A DNA stretch of 64,000 bases, from the NCBI RefSeq assembly GCF_003688595.1, contig NZ_RCWT01000009.1, forward strand, positions 310,001-374,000, in the 5' to 3' direction. Positions 52,203 through 61,473 of this stretch are shown piece by piece. The position numbers and the translations under genes are program-made. The notes below the pieces were generated by a model. It was not told the DNA's origin and did no database searches. It was given only the letters and a program-made list of their open reading frames with translations. Source of the DNA: Sphingomonas sp. PP-F2F-G114-C0414 (GTDB lineage: Bacteria; Pseudomonadota; Alphaproteobacteria; Sphingomonadales; Sphingomonadaceae). How positions within the stretch are numbered: position 1 is the stretch's first letter; each line of letters opens with the position of its first letter.

Positions 52203-52497
52203 ACTCCGCCTTAGCGTCGCGGCGTTACGCGATCTCCGGCAGATCAGGGCAGATGGCATTCGGGATTTCGGCGCTGCGGCGTCGGACGCGCACATGCTCG
52301 GGTTGGAGCGGCTGTTCGGGCTATTGCGGCGCAATCCGCTTGCCGGTCAGCGACGGTTCGAGTTCACACAGCCGGTCCGTAGTCTCTCGCTCCGGCCGCA
52401 TCGCATTCTATACCGGGTCGAGGCCGACAAGGTGTCGATCGATCGCATCATCCATCAGGCGCGCGACGTGCCGCGTACGTTCCGGAAAGATCAGTGA
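52195..52497 (+). CDS. ParE/RelE-family toxin
   Basis: 100 residues from the GTG at 52195. The fold's hallmark pieces are [60 protein letters not shown] and [17 protein letters not shown]. ParE-type toxins inhibit DNA gyrase while RelE-type toxins cut mRNA; the family can be read but not the target. The stop TGA (52495-52497) overlaps the GTG start of ruvB (52494) as GTGA, so the toxin is translationally linked to ruvB. Confidence 0.85.
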   Translation: MVELRLSVAALRDLRQIRADGIRDFGAAASDAHMLGLERLFGLLRRNPLAGQRRFEFTQPVRSLSLRPHRILYRVEADKVSIDRIIHQARDVPRTFRKDQ

Positions 52498-53516
52498 CAG
52501 ACGACCGCATCCTGACCGCAGCCAAGCGCCCCGAAGACATAGACGCTGCGCTGCGCCCTAAAACGCTCGACGAATTCGTCGGGCAGAAGGCCGCGCGCGA
52601 GAATCTTCGCATCTTTATCCAGGCGGCGAAATCGCGCGGCGATGCGCTCGATCACGTGCTGTTCTTCGGGCCGCCGGGGCTCGGCAAGACCACGCTGGCG
52701 CAGATCGTCGCGCGCGAGATGGGGGTGGGGTTCCGCGCCACCTCGGGCCCGGTGATCGCCAAGTCGGGTGATCTTGCCGCGCTGTTGACCAATCTCGAGG
52801 ACGGCGACGTGCTGTTCATCGACGAGATCCACCGGCTGCAGCCTGCGGTCGAGGAGGTGTTGTATCCGGCAATGGAGGACCGTGCGCTCGATCTGATGAT
52901 CGGCGAGGGGCCATCCGCGCGATCGGTGCGGATCGACCTGCCGCGGTTCACGCTGATCGGCGCGACCACGCGGCAAGGCCTGCTGACGACGCCGTTGAGG
53001 GATCGCTTCGGCATCCCGGTGCGGCTGCAATTCTACACCGTCGAGGAACTCGAGCGCGTCGTCACGCGTGCCGCCGGGTTGCTCGGGCTGGGGATCGCCA
53101 AGGACGGTGCGATGGAGATCGCGCGCCGCGCCCGCGGTACGCCGCGCATCGCCGGGCGATTGCTGCGTCGGGTGCGCGATTTCGCCAATGTCGCGGGGCA
53201 CGAGACGGTCGACGCGCGGGCGGCGGATGCGGCGCTTAACCGGCTGGAGGTCGATTCGCTCGGGCTCGACGCAATGGATCGGCGTTATCTGATGATGATC
53301 GCCGACATCTACCGCGGCGGTCCGGTCGGCGTGGAGACACTTGCCGCAGGGCTCAGCGAGCCGCGCGATACGATCGAGGAAGTGATCGAGCCGTATCTGA
53401 TCCAGCTCGGCCTGATCGCGCGCACCGCTCGCGGGCGGTTCCTGAACGCGGGCGGTTGGAAACATCTGGGCCTCAACCCACCAACCGGCAGTCAGGACGG
53501 CTTGTTCGACACCTGA
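52494..53516 (+). CDS. ruvB: Holliday-junction branch-migration ATPase RuvB
   Basis: 340 residues. It is the hexameric AAA+ motor for branch migration. The start contains [20 protein letters not shown]. Walker A is [17 protein letters not shown], Walker B is [17 protein letters not shown], and sensor 1 is [20 protein letters not shown]. The C-terminal winged helix contains [20 protein letters not shown] and [13 protein letters not shown]. The start GTG is part of the toxin's stop codon region, so its translation probably depends on ribosomes finishing the toxin gene. Confidence 0.97.
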   Translation: MTDDRILTAAKRPEDIDAALRPKTLDEFVGQKAARENLRIFIQAAKSRGDALDHVLFFGPPGLGKTTLAQIVAREMGVGFRATSGPVIAKSGDLAALLTNLEDGDVLFIDEIHRLQPAVEEVLYPAMEDRALDLMIGEGPSARSVRIDLPRFTLIGATTRQGLLTTPLRDRFGIPVRLQFYTVEELERVVTRAAGLLGLGIAKDGAMEIARRARGTPRIAGRLLRRVRDFANVAGHETVDARAADAALNRLEVDSLGLDAMDRRYLMMIADIYRGGPVGVETLAAGLSEPRDTIEEVIEPYLIQLGLIARTARGRFLNAGGWKHLGLNPPTGSQDGLFDT

Positions 53517-53517
53517 C

Positions 53518-53634
53518 TTCTCCCCCCTCCCTGGAAGGGAGGGGCAGGGGGTGGGTCGGCGTCCGCACATTCCAGACCTCGGGGGCTAAACTGGCCGACC
53601 CACCCCCAACCCCTCCCTTTCAGGGAGGGAAGAA
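53518..53634. repeat. Intergenic inverted repeat, family D (copy 2)
   Basis: CTCCCCCCTCCCTGGAAGGG then GGGGTGGGTCGGCG at left. GCCGACCCACCCCCAACCCC then TCCCTTTCAGGGAGGG at right. It lies immediately after ruvB, before ptsP. Confidence 0.88.
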
Positions 53635-53746
53635 GTCGCAATTCACAAGCACTTGTAAGAATCCACACCCAGAGATCGATCGAACTTGGCCGCAACACTG
53701 CTTTTGTTGCGTGGCACCCAAGCGCTTCATCTGATAGCCAACCCGA

Positions 53747-56020
53747 ATGCCCCTTTCGGCCGCCGCCTCTGCCCGCGAAATCCTCACCAGCCTTCACGAC
53801 GTGATGGCGTCGCGCACGTCCGCGCAAGCCAAGCTCAATTCGGTCGTCGGCATCATCGCCACCGCGATCGATAGCGAGGTGTGCTCGATCTACCTTCTGC
53901 GCGAAGGCGTGCTCGAACTGTTCGCCACGCGTGGCCTTGATCAGGCCGCGGTCCACGTCACCAAACTGGCGATGGGCGAGGGGCTGGTTGGGACGATCGC
54001 CGAGGATATCGAGGTGCTCAACCTCGACGAAGCCGCCAGCCACCCCGATTTCGCCTACAAGCCCGAGACCGGCGAGGACCGGTTCCACAGTTTTGCGGGC
54101 GTTCCGATCATCCGCCGTGAGCGCTCGGTGGGGGTGCTGGCCGTCCAGCACACCGACCGTCGCAAATATGCGGACGTCGAGATCGAGGCGCTGCAGACGG
54201 TCGCGATGGTGCTCTCCGAACTGATCGCCAACGCAGGGCTGATCGATACCACCGGCGGCGGCGCGGACCGGCCGCAGTCGACCGCGGCGATGCGGATCCC
54301 CGGTCAAAAGCTCGTCGACGGCATGGGCGCGGGCTACGCGGTCTATCACCAGCCGCGCATCCATATCGAGCACACCGTCGCCGAGGACACCGACGCCGAG
54401 CGCCACCGCGTCTACGCCGCGTTCGACAAGATGCGCGAAGGCATCGACCGGATGACGCGCGATGCCGAATTCGGCGTCGGCGGCGAGCATGTCGAAGTGC
54501 TCCAGACCTACAAGATGTTCGCCTATGACGAGGGTTGGGCGCGGCGCATCAACGAAGCGATCGACTCCGGCCTCACCGCCGAGGCGGCGATCGAACGCGT
54601 CCAGCAACGCACCCGCCAGCGCATGCGCCAGATCGACGATCCGCTGCTCGCCGACCGGATGCACGATCTGGAGGACCTGTCGAACCGGCTGCTCCGGATC
54701 GTCTCGGGCCAGATGGGCACCGCGGCGCAGATGGGTCTGCGCCAGGACACCATCCTGATCGCGCGCAACCTCGGACCCGCCGAGTTGCTGGAATACGACA
54801 AACGTCGGCTCAAGGGCGTGATCCTTGAGGAAGGATCGCTGACCGCGCACGTCACGATCGTCGCGCGCGCGATGGGCGTGCCGGTGCTCGGCCGCGTCCG
54901 CGACATTCGGCGTCTCGTGGCGGAAGGCGACATGCTGTTGCTCGACAGCGCCGAGAGCAACGTCTTCGCGCGGCCTTCGGCGGCGATGGAGGAGGCGTTC
55001 GAGGCGCGGCTCGCGATGCGCCAGAAGCGCAAGGCGGCGTTCGCGGCGCTGCGCGACGTGCCCCCGATCACCAAGGACGGCCACCGGCTGACGCTGATGG
55101 TCAACGCAGGCCTGCGCGACGACGTCGCCGCGCTCGACATCACCGGCGCCGACGGCATCGGCCTGTTCCGGACCGAATTCCAGTTCCTCGTCTCCGCGAC
55201 GCTGCCGCAGCGCGAGCGTCAGCAGCGGCTGTACCGCGAAGTGCTCGACGCGGCGGGCGATCGCCCGGTGATCTTCCGCACCGTCGATATCGGCGGCGAC
55301 AAGGCGTTGCCGTATCTCAACAAGCACGATGCGGATGAGGAGAATCCGGCGATGGGCTGGCGCGCGCTGCGTCTCGGCCTGGAGCGCGACGGGTTGATGA
55401 AGGTGCAGGCCCGCGCGCTCCTCGAAGCCGCCGCCGGTCGCACGCTCAACGTGATGTTCCCGATGGTCAGCGAGCCGTGGGAGTTCGACGAGGCGCGCGC
55501 GCTGTTCGAGGCGCAACGTCACTGGCTCGAGGGCCGCGGCCGAAAGATGCCGCTGGCGATCCGCTATGGTGCGATGCTCGAAGTGCCGGCGCTCGCCGAG
55601 ATGCTCGACATCCTGCTGCCGAACATCGATTTCCTGTCGATCGGCACCAACGATCTGACGCAGTTCCTGTTCGCCGCCGATCGCGCGAACCCCAAGCTTG
55701 CCGAGCGCTACGACTGGCTGAGCCCGTCGATCCTGCGCTTCATCGCCCGGCTGGTCGCGCCGGTCCGTGCGGCGGGTGTCGATCTGGCGGTCTGCGGCGA
55801 GATGGGCGGGTTGCCGCTGGAGGCGATGGCGTTGATCGGTCTCGGGATCGAGCGGCTGTCGATCACGCCGGCGGCGGTCGGCCCGATCAAGGCGATGACG
55901 CGCTCGCTCGATCGGTCGGCGTTGGCGCCGGTCATGACAGCGCTGCTCGCCAACCCGCCGCGCGACATGCGCGCCGCGCTGACCGCGTGGGCGGTGGAAA
56001 ACGGCGTCGAACTCACCTGA
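53747..56020 (+). CDS. ptsP: Phosphoenolpyruvate--protein phosphotransferase of the nitrogen PTS (EI-Ntr)
   Basis: 757 residues. An N-terminal GAF domain (about 15-165: ARGLDQ-like LFATRGLDQAAVHVTKLAMG, HSFAGVPIIRRERSVGVLAV) precedes the EI part. The phospho-histidine is in EEGSLTAHVTIVARAMGVPV, where family members usually read GGxTSHAAILAR, so the loop is altered but the His is kept. The C-terminal PEP-binding barrel has GIGLFRTEFQFLVS and FLSIGTNDLTQFLFAADRAN. EI-Ntr passes phosphate from PEP to NPr and EIIA-Ntr, a nitrogen and potassium control cascade. Confidence 0.94.
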   Translation: MPLSAAASAREILTSLHDVMASRTSAQAKLNSVVGIIATAIDSEVCSIYLLREGVLELFATRGLDQAAVHVTKLAMGEGLVGTIAEDIEVLNLDEAASHPDFAYKPETGEDRFHSFAGVPIIRRERSVGVLAVQHTDRRKYADVEIEALQTVAMVLSELIANAGLIDTTGGGADRPQSTAAMRIPGQKLVDGMGAGYAVYHQPRIHIEHTVAEDTDAERHRVYAAFDKMREGIDRMTRDAEFGVGGEHVEVLQTYKMFAYDEGWARRINEAIDSGLTAEAAIERVQQRTRQRMRQIDDPLLADRMHDLEDLSNRLLRIVSGQMGTAAQMGLRQDTILIARNLGPAELLEYDKRRLKGVILEEGSLTAHVTIVARAMGVPVLGRVRDIRRLVAEGDMLLLDSAESNVFARPSAAMEEAFEARLAMRQKRKAAFAALRDVPPITKDGHRLTLMVNAGLRDDVAALDITGADGIGLFRTEFQFLVSATLPQRERQQRLYREVLDAAGDRPVIFRTVDIGGDKALPYLNKHDADEENPAMGWRALRLGLERDGLMKVQARALLEAAAGRTLNVMFPMVSEPWEFDEARALFEAQRHWLEGRGRKMPLAIRYGAMLEVPALAEMLDILLPNIDFLSIGTNDLTQFLFAADRANPKLAERYDWLSPSILRFIARLVAPVRAAGVDLAVCGEMGGLPLEAMALIGLGIERLSITPAAVGPIKAMTRSLDRSALAPVMTALLANPPRDMRAALTAWAVENGVELT

Positions 56021-56121
56021 ACCGCGTTTGCCTGCCGGCTGCGCGTTGACAGGACACGGACCGTCGTAGAAACGGAAACCATAGCGGGCGACGCTTTGAG
56101 AGCCCGGTTTCGGAGATAAGA

Positions 56122-57066
56122 ATGGACGAGGTCGAACCCGGCCAGAACGCTGTGCCCGCTCCGACCGAGCGTGCTGGCGACATTCTTCGTACCGCACGCG
56201 AGGCGCAGGGGTTGAGCGTTGCCGATATCGCGACGCGGACCCGCGTACCGCTCCGCCATCTCGAGGCGATCGAGGCTTCGGACTATAGCGTATTGCCGTC
56301 CGCGACCTATGCGATCGGTTTCGCGCGGGCCTATGCGCGCGCGGTCGGCGTCGATGAGGTGCGGATTGCACAGATGGTCCGCGAAGACGTCGCCAAGCTC
56401 GGCCGCCGGACGCCCGAATACGAACCGTATGAGATGACCGACCCATCGCGCGTGCCGTCGCGCGGGATCACGATCGTCGCGCTCGGGATCGCGATCGCCG
56501 TGCTCGTACTGGTCGGCCTCTGGTACGGCACCGACATGTTCCGCGGATCGCGGACATCGCCCGCCGACGTATCCGTCGCACAGGTTCCGGCAGCGCCAGC
56601 GGCGAAGACCGCGCAGTCCGTCCCCTCGGCGCCGACCCCGGCCAACGGGCAGGTGACGCTGACCGCTTCGGACGAGGTCTGGATGCGGATCTACGACGCC
56701 GATAACAAGACGCTGTATCTGGGGACGATGAAGCCGGGCGAGAAGTTCGATGTGCCGCGCGAGGCGAAGGACCCGAAGATCAATATCGGTCGTGCCGACA
56801 AGCTGGCGGTGACACTCAATGGCGCCGCGGCGCCGGCGCTCGGTACCGGCGAGCGTGCGATCAAGGACGTTCCCGTCGGTGCGACGGCGATCGCCGCGCG
56901 GATCGCGGGAACACCCGAGCCACAGGACACGCCAACGGCCTCGTCCGCGACCACCGAGCGATCGCGTTCACGTCGGCCGAATACGCTCCGCCGTCCGCTC
57001 AGCGAAACGCAGCGTGCGAACCTCGACTCGGCCGAGACCCCCGCGCGGGCGACCACGAATCCGTGA
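56122..57066 (+). CDS. rodZ: RodZ-like helix-turn-helix membrane protein
   Basis: 314 residues. A cytoplasmic HTH domain (about 20-85: ILRTAREAQGLSVADIATRT, RVPLRHLEAIEASDYSVLPS) precedes one membrane segment (about 115-135, RGITIVALGIAIAVLVLVGL). A periplasmic DUF4115-like domain follows (SDEVWMRIYDADNKTLYLGT, MKPGEKFDVP). RodZ links MreB to the membrane for cell shape. A Ser/Arg-rich tail ends the protein. A TTGACA (56046-56051) lies upstream. cpoB follows after 96 bases. Confidence 0.9.
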   Translation: MDEVEPGQNAVPAPTERAGDILRTAREAQGLSVADIATRTRVPLRHLEAIEASDYSVLPSATYAIGFARAYARAVGVDEVRIAQMVREDVAKLGRRTPEYEPYEMTDPSRVPSRGITIVALGIAIAVLVLVGLWYGTDMFRGSRTSPADVSVAQVPAAPAAKTAQSVPSAPTPANGQVTLTASDEVWMRIYDADNKTLYLGTMKPGEKFDVPREAKDPKINIGRADKLAVTLNGAAAPALGTGERAIKDVPVGATAIAARIAGTPEPQDTPTASSATTERSRSRRPNTLRRPLSETQRANLDSAETPARATTNP

Positions 57067-57162
57067 GCAACGGCAGGCATCGCCAGGGTCTTAAGGCTGG
57101 CGACAGGAGGGGTAGTGTAGCTATACCCGGACGATTAACCAATTCACCGGGGGGCGTGGCCC

Positions 57163-58083
57163 ATGCGTAAGTCAATTCTGGTCGGCGTCTGCCTCGCGGC
57201 TCTGTTGCCGGCGACCGCGCAGGCGCAGAACGTCGAAGGCCGCGTCGGCAAGCTCGAGAGCGAGATGCGCGCGGTGCAGCGCAAGGTGTTTCCCGGTGGC
57301 GCAGGCCAGATGCTCCAGCCCGAGGTCCGTGCGCCGCAAGGCGAACAGGGCCCCGGTCCGGGCTCGCCCGCGAACAGCGCGATCATCGACGTGACGCAGC
57401 GCGTCACCTCGCTCGAACAGCAGATGACCTCGCTCACCGAGCAGATCGAGCAGAACCAGAACCGCGTGCGCCAGTTGCAGGATGCGTTCGACAGCTATCG
57501 GCGCACCAACGACGCGCGGCTGAAGGCACTCGAAACCGGCCCCGCGCCGATCGCGGCGGGCGGTCCGATCGAGCCTGACGACGCGTCGAACGGCGGTCCT
57601 TCGCGCCCGACACCGCGGCCCGATACGGCGGCCAAGCCGGGAACCGCTACGCCGGCACCGACCAAGGTGTCGGTCGAGAAGCCGTCCACCGGCGACGCTG
57701 CGGAAGACGATTATATGTATGGTTATCGACTGTGGGCGGCCAAGCAATACCCGCAGGCCGAGGCGCAGCTGAAGAAGGTCGTCGCGGACTATCCCAAGAG
57801 CAAGCGCGCCAGCTATGCACAGAATCTGCTCGGTCGGTCGTATCTCGACGAGGGCAAGCCGAGCCTCGCGTCGATGGCGTTCTACGACAATTACAAGAAG
57901 ATGCCCGATGGCGAGCGCGCGCCCGACAGCCTGCTGTACCTCGGCCAAGCGCTGACCAAGCTCAACAAGCCTGCCGATGCGTGCAAGGTGTATGACGAGC
58001 TGAACGACGTCTACGGCGCCAAGATGGCCGCGGCGATGAAGGGGCAGGTCGCTGCCGGACGCAGCGCGGCGAAGTGCAAGTAA
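57163..58083 (+). CDS. cpoB: Cell-division coordinator CpoB (YbgF)
   Basis: 306 residues with a signal peptide (MRKSILVGVCLAALLPATAQA). An N-terminal coiled coil (about 60-120: VTQRVTSLEQQMTSLTEQIE, QNQNRVRQLQDAFDSYRR) mediates trimerisation. A Pro/Thr linker leads to C-terminal TPR repeats (YMYGYRLWAAKQYPQAEAQL, KRASYAQNLLGRSYLDEGKP). CpoB normally sits in the tol-pal cluster and coordinates outer-membrane constriction with peptidoglycan synthesis. Here no tol or pal gene is adjacent. Confidence 0.92.
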   Translation: MRKSILVGVCLAALLPATAQAQNVEGRVGKLESEMRAVQRKVFPGGAGQMLQPEVRAPQGEQGPGPGSPANSAIIDVTQRVTSLEQQMTSLTEQIEQNQNRVRQLQDAFDSYRRTNDARLKALETGPAPIAAGGPIEPDDASNGGPSRPTPRPDTAAKPGTATPAPTKVSVEKPSTGDAAEDDYMYGYRLWAAKQYPQAEAQLKKVVADYPKSKRASYAQNLLGRSYLDEGKPSLASMAFYDNYKKMPDGERAPDSLLYLGQALTKLNKPADACKVYDELNDVYGAKMAAAMKGQVAAGRSAAKCK

Positions 58084-58142
58084 GCGATGTATTCATGCTC
58101 GTGCGTGATCGTGTGCTCGTGACCTCATTCCGCACATCAGCA

Positions 58143-58246
58143 CCACCCCGGCGGAGGCCGGGGCCCAATTGGGAAGGCCAGCGTAACGGCGGGCTGCGCT
58201 CAGTCATTACCGCTCGCCAATTGGGCCCCGGCCTCCGCCGGGGTAG
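58143..58246. repeat. REPIN-like inverted repeat, family A (copy 5)
   Basis: 104 bp, with arms CCACCCCGGCGGAGGCCGGG plus GCCCAATTGGG and the inverse. The centre holds GCGTAACGG and CATTACCG. It lies between cpoB and tilS, 30 bases before the tilS ATG. Confidence 0.92.
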
Positions 58247-58276
58247 CGACCGCTCGACGGTCAGGGCCCCCGCCGC

Positions 58277-59245
58277 ATGACCGAAGAAGGCCGTCGCTTC
58301 GCCGCCGACTTCGCGCGGCTCGCCGGCGACATCACCAACCCGCTGTTCGCGGTATCCGGCGGCCCCGACAGCATGGCGATGCTCACCCTCGCGCATGAAT
58401 CGCTTCCCCCCGGCTTCACGGTCGCCAGCATCGACCACCGCCTCCGCCCCGAAGCGGTCGAGGAATCCGCGATGGTCGCCGCGTATTGCGCAACGCTCGG
58501 CATTTCTCACGCCACGCTCGCGCCGAGCGAACCGATCACCGGTGCCAGCATCCAGGCGCAAGCCCGCACCACGCGCTATGCGCTGCTGACGGAGCACGCC
58601 CGCGCGATCGGCGCGGGGGCTCTCGTCACCGGGCATCACGCCGACGATCAGGCCGAGACCTTCCTCATGCGCGCCGCCCGCGGTTCCGGACTTGCGGGAC
58701 TCGCCGGCGTGCGGGCGCGCACCCACGTCAACGGCGTCATCGTGATTCGTCCGTTGCTCGATTGGCGCCGCGCCGAACTTCGCGCGATCGTCCGTCGTGC
58801 CGAGGTTCCGTTCCTGGACGATCCCTCGAACCATGACGACCGCCATGATCGCACGCGGTTCCGCCGGTTGCTCGGGGAGAACGAATGGCTCGGCACGCCC
58901 AACCTCGCACGCGCCGCCGCCGCGCTGGCAGAGACCGACACCGACGTCCGCGCGATGGTCGACTGGATATGGACCGAGCGCGCCAAGGTCGGCGGCGGCG
59001 AGGTGAAGCTCGCGGTCGAGAATCTGCCCCGCGAAATTCTCCGCCGTCTCGCCCGTCGCGCGATCGGCACGGTCCGCGCCGAGGCCGGCATCGTCGCGCC
59101 CGAATGGACCGAAGCCGCCAACATCGAAAAGCTGCTCGACTCGCTCACGACCGGCAAGCGCACGACTCAGGCCGGCATCATCGCCAGCGTCCGCGGCGAT
59201 GTCTGGCGGTTCCGCGAGGCCCCGCCCCGCCGCCTTATCGACTGA
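58277..59245 (+). CDS. tilS: tRNA(Ile)-lysidine synthase
   Basis: 322 residues, the short form (E. coli TilS is 432) without a full C-terminal domain. It puts lysine on C34 of tRNA-Ile(CAU) so that it reads AUA. The PP-loop is FAVSGGPDSMAMLTLAHE. The ATP-binding region includes LVTGHHADDQAETFLMR, and RAARGSGLAGLAGV is the usual second block. VPFLDDPSNHDDRHDRTRFR is the family signature. ATG at 58277. Confidence 0.95.
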   Translation: MTEEGRRFAADFARLAGDITNPLFAVSGGPDSMAMLTLAHESLPPGFTVASIDHRLRPEAVEESAMVAAYCATLGISHATLAPSEPITGASIQAQARTTRYALLTEHARAIGAGALVTGHHADDQAETFLMRAARGSGLAGLAGVRARTHVNGVIVIRPLLDWRRAELRAIVRRAEVPFLDDPSNHDDRHDRTRFRRLLGENEWLGTPNLARAAAALAETDTDVRAMVDWIWTERAKVGGGEVKLAVENLPREILRRLARRAIGTVRAEAGIVAPEWTEAANIEKLLDSLTTGKRTTQAGIIASVRGDVWRFREAPPRRLID

Positions 59246-59349
59246 CCCGCGTTCCCGACTGACCTGCGTTCACGTCCAAGCAAGAGCCTCTACGTCGGGT
59301 GACGTGACCGCCCGTTCACACTGATCAACGCAAGTCGCGCGTTGTTCCA

Positions 59350-59377
59350 TTGCCATTAACCTGCGCGCGCTTATCTT
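59350..59377 (+). promoter_or_regulatory. Possible sigma-70-type promoter for ftsH
   Basis: TTGCCA (59350-59355), 16-base spacer, TATCTT (59372-59377), ending 25 bases before the ftsH ATG at 59403. No sigma-32 heat-shock consensus is evident. Confidence 0.35.
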
Positions 59378-59402
59378 GTGCGCTGAAAGGTATCGTGCAC
59401 CC

Positions 59403-61394
59403 ATGAACGACAACGAGAACCGCGGGCAGAAGCCCCAGGGCCCCGGCAACGGCGGTCCTGACAATGGCGGCGGCGGCAATCCTTGGATGAAGAGCCTGTT
59501 GATCTGGGTCGGCATCCTGCTCGCGCTGGCGCTGTTCGTAACCATGTTCGACGGCCGTACGGCCACGTCGGGCGGCAACACGATCGCGTATTCGGCGTTC
59601 CTCGACAAGGTCGACGAGGGCACCGTCAAGGACGTCAACATCTCGCGCGACATGATCTCGGGCACGTTGTCGTCGGGCGAGAAGTTCAAGTCGTACCCGA
59701 TCCAGGACTCGACGCTCGTGCCGAAGCTGCGCGAGAAGGGCGTTGCGATCAGCGCGAAGCCCGAAGAGGGGCCGTCGATGCTGGCGCTGCTCCTGTATCA
59801 GTCGCTGCCGTTCCTGCTGTTCCTCGGCATCGCGTTCTTCGTGCTGAAGCAGATGCAGAAGAACTCTGGCTCGGGCGCGATGGGCTTCGGCAAGAGCCGC
59901 GCGAAGATGCTGACGCAGAAGGAGGGTAAGGTCACCTTCCAGGACGTCGCCGGCATCGACGAGGCTCGCGAAGAGCTGGAGGAGATCGTCGAGTTCCTGA
60001 AGGACCCGACCAAGTTCGCCCGCCTCGGCGGCAAGATCCCCAAGGGCGCGCTGTTGGTCGGCTCGCCTGGTACCGGCAAGACGTTGCTCGCCCGCGCGAT
60101 CGCGGGTGAGGCTGGCGTGCCGTTCTTCACGATCTCGGGTTCCGATTTCGTCGAGATGTTTGTCGGCGTCGGCGCGAGCCGTGTCCGCGATATGTTCGAG
60201 CAGGCGAAGAAGTCCGCACCGTGCATCGTCTTTATCGATGAAATCGATGCTGTGGGTCGTCATCGCGGCGCCGGTCTCGGCAACGGCAATGATGAGCGCG
60301 AGCAGACGCTGAACCAGCTGCTGGTCGAAATGGACGGCTTCGAGGCGAACGAAGGCATCATCATCATCGCCGCGACCAACCGTCCCGACGTGCTCGACCC
60401 CGCGCTGCTGCGTCCGGGCCGCTTCGATCGCCAGGTCACCGTGCCGCGGCCGGATATCGAGGGTCGTATCAAGATCCTCGAAGTGCACATGAAGAAGGTG
60501 CCGCTCGCACCCGACGTCGACGCCCGCGTCATCGCTCGCGGTACGCCTGGGTTCTCGGGTGCCGATCTCGCCAACCTCGTCAACGAGGCGGCGCTGCATG
60601 CGGCGCGCAAGGGCAAGCGTCTGGTGGCGATGGCCGAGTTCGAGGAGGCCAAGGACAAGGTCATGATGGGCGCAGAGCGTCGCAGCATGGTCATGACCGA
60701 CGACGAGAAGCGGATGACCGCGTATCACGAGGCCGGCCATGCCGTCGTCGCGATGCACGAGGCTGCGTCGGATCCGATCCACAAGGCGACGATCATTCCC
60801 CGTGGTCGTGCGCTGGGCATGGTCATGCGTCTCCCTGAGCGCGACTCGTACAGCTATCACCGCGACAAGATGTACGCGAACCTCGCGGTGTCGATGGGCG
60901 GCCGCGTCGCCGAGGAAGTCATCTTCGGTTACGACAAGGTCTCGAGCGGCGCGTCGGGCGATATCCAGTACGCCACGGGTCTGGCGCGCGACATGGTCAC
61001 GCGCTGGGGCATGTCGGACAAGGTCGGCCCGCTCGAATATGGTGAGCCCGAGGGCGAGTCGTTCCTTGGTTACTCGTCGAGCCGTCCGTCGCGGATGTCG
61101 AACCAGACCGCGCAGCTGATCGACGACGAGATCAAGCGGATCGTCGAAGGTGGTCTCGACCGCGCCAAGCAGGTGCTGAGCGATCACGTTGACCAGCTCC
61201 ATACCGTGGCCGGCGCGCTGCTCGAGTTCGAGACGCTGACTGGCGACGAGATCAAGCAATTGATCGCCGGTGAGGATATCGATCGTCCGGATCCGGGGGC
61301 GAAGGCATCGACCGTACCACGTGCGGGGACATCGATCCCCAAGACGCGCCGCCCGAACGGTCCGTTCGGTACGCCGTCGCCGCTCGGCGCCTGA
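59403..61394 (+). CDS. ftsH: ATP-dependent zinc metalloprotease FtsH
   Basis: 663 residues. A membrane-bound AAA+ protease that degrades misfolded membrane proteins and regulators. Two membrane segments (about 38-55 and 130-148) flank a periplasmic domain. Walker A is [20 protein letters not shown] (S replaces the common P), Walker B is [12 protein letters not shown], and the second region of homology includes [20 protein letters not shown]. The zinc site is [14 protein letters not shown], with [18 protein letters not shown] further down. ATG at 59403 is favoured over a TTG nine codons earlier. Confidence 0.97.
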   Translation: MNDNENRGQKPQGPGNGGPDNGGGGNPWMKSLLIWVGILLALALFVTMFDGRTATSGGNTIAYSAFLDKVDEGTVKDVNISRDMISGTLSSGEKFKSYPIQDSTLVPKLREKGVAISAKPEEGPSMLALLLYQSLPFLLFLGIAFFVLKQMQKNSGSGAMGFGKSRAKMLTQKEGKVTFQDVAGIDEAREELEEIVEFLKDPTKFARLGGKIPKGALLVGSPGTGKTLLARAIAGEAGVPFFTISGSDFVEMFVGVGASRVRDMFEQAKKSAPCIVFIDEIDAVGRHRGAGLGNGNDEREQTLNQLLVEMDGFEANEGIIIIAATNRPDVLDPALLRPGRFDRQVTVPRPDIEGRIKILEVHMKKVPLAPDVDARVIARGTPGFSGADLANLVNEAALHAARKGKRLVAMAEFEEAKDKVMMGAERRSMVMTDDEKRMTAYHEAGHAVVAMHEAASDPIHKATIIPRGRALGMVMRLPERDSYSYHRDKMYANLAVSMGGRVAEEVIFGYDKVSSGASGDIQYATGLARDMVTRWGMSDKVGPLEYGEPEGESFLGYSSSRPSRMSNQTAQLIDDEIKRIVEGGLDRAKQVLSDHVDQLHTVAGALLEFETLTGDEIKQLIAGEDIDRPDPGAKASTVPRAGTSIPKTRRPNGPFGTPSPLGA

Positions 61395-61441
61395 TCGGTT
61401 CGTCGCGGATCGGTTCATTGAGGCGTAAGCCATTGATGTGT

Positions 61442-61473
61442 ATGGGCAGTCTTTCTCCGGAAAGGCTGCCCAT
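61442..61473 (+). promoter_or_regulatory. Hairpin hiding ribosome site and start codon
   Basis: A 14-bp stem, ATGGGCAGTCTTTC pairing with GAAAGGCTGCCCAT (one G-U), closes on the UNCG-type tetraloop TCCG. The right strand holds AAAGG, the likely ribosome site, and the AT of the ATG at 61472. It may be an expression switch, or a terminator for ftsH without a T tract. Confidence 0.6.

Noticed and set aside
53492..56446. A 984-codon minus-strand open frame
   Set aside because: It is antisense to ruvB and ptsP, both clear genes, and its translation is Arg/His-rich shadow sequence typical of high-GC DNA.
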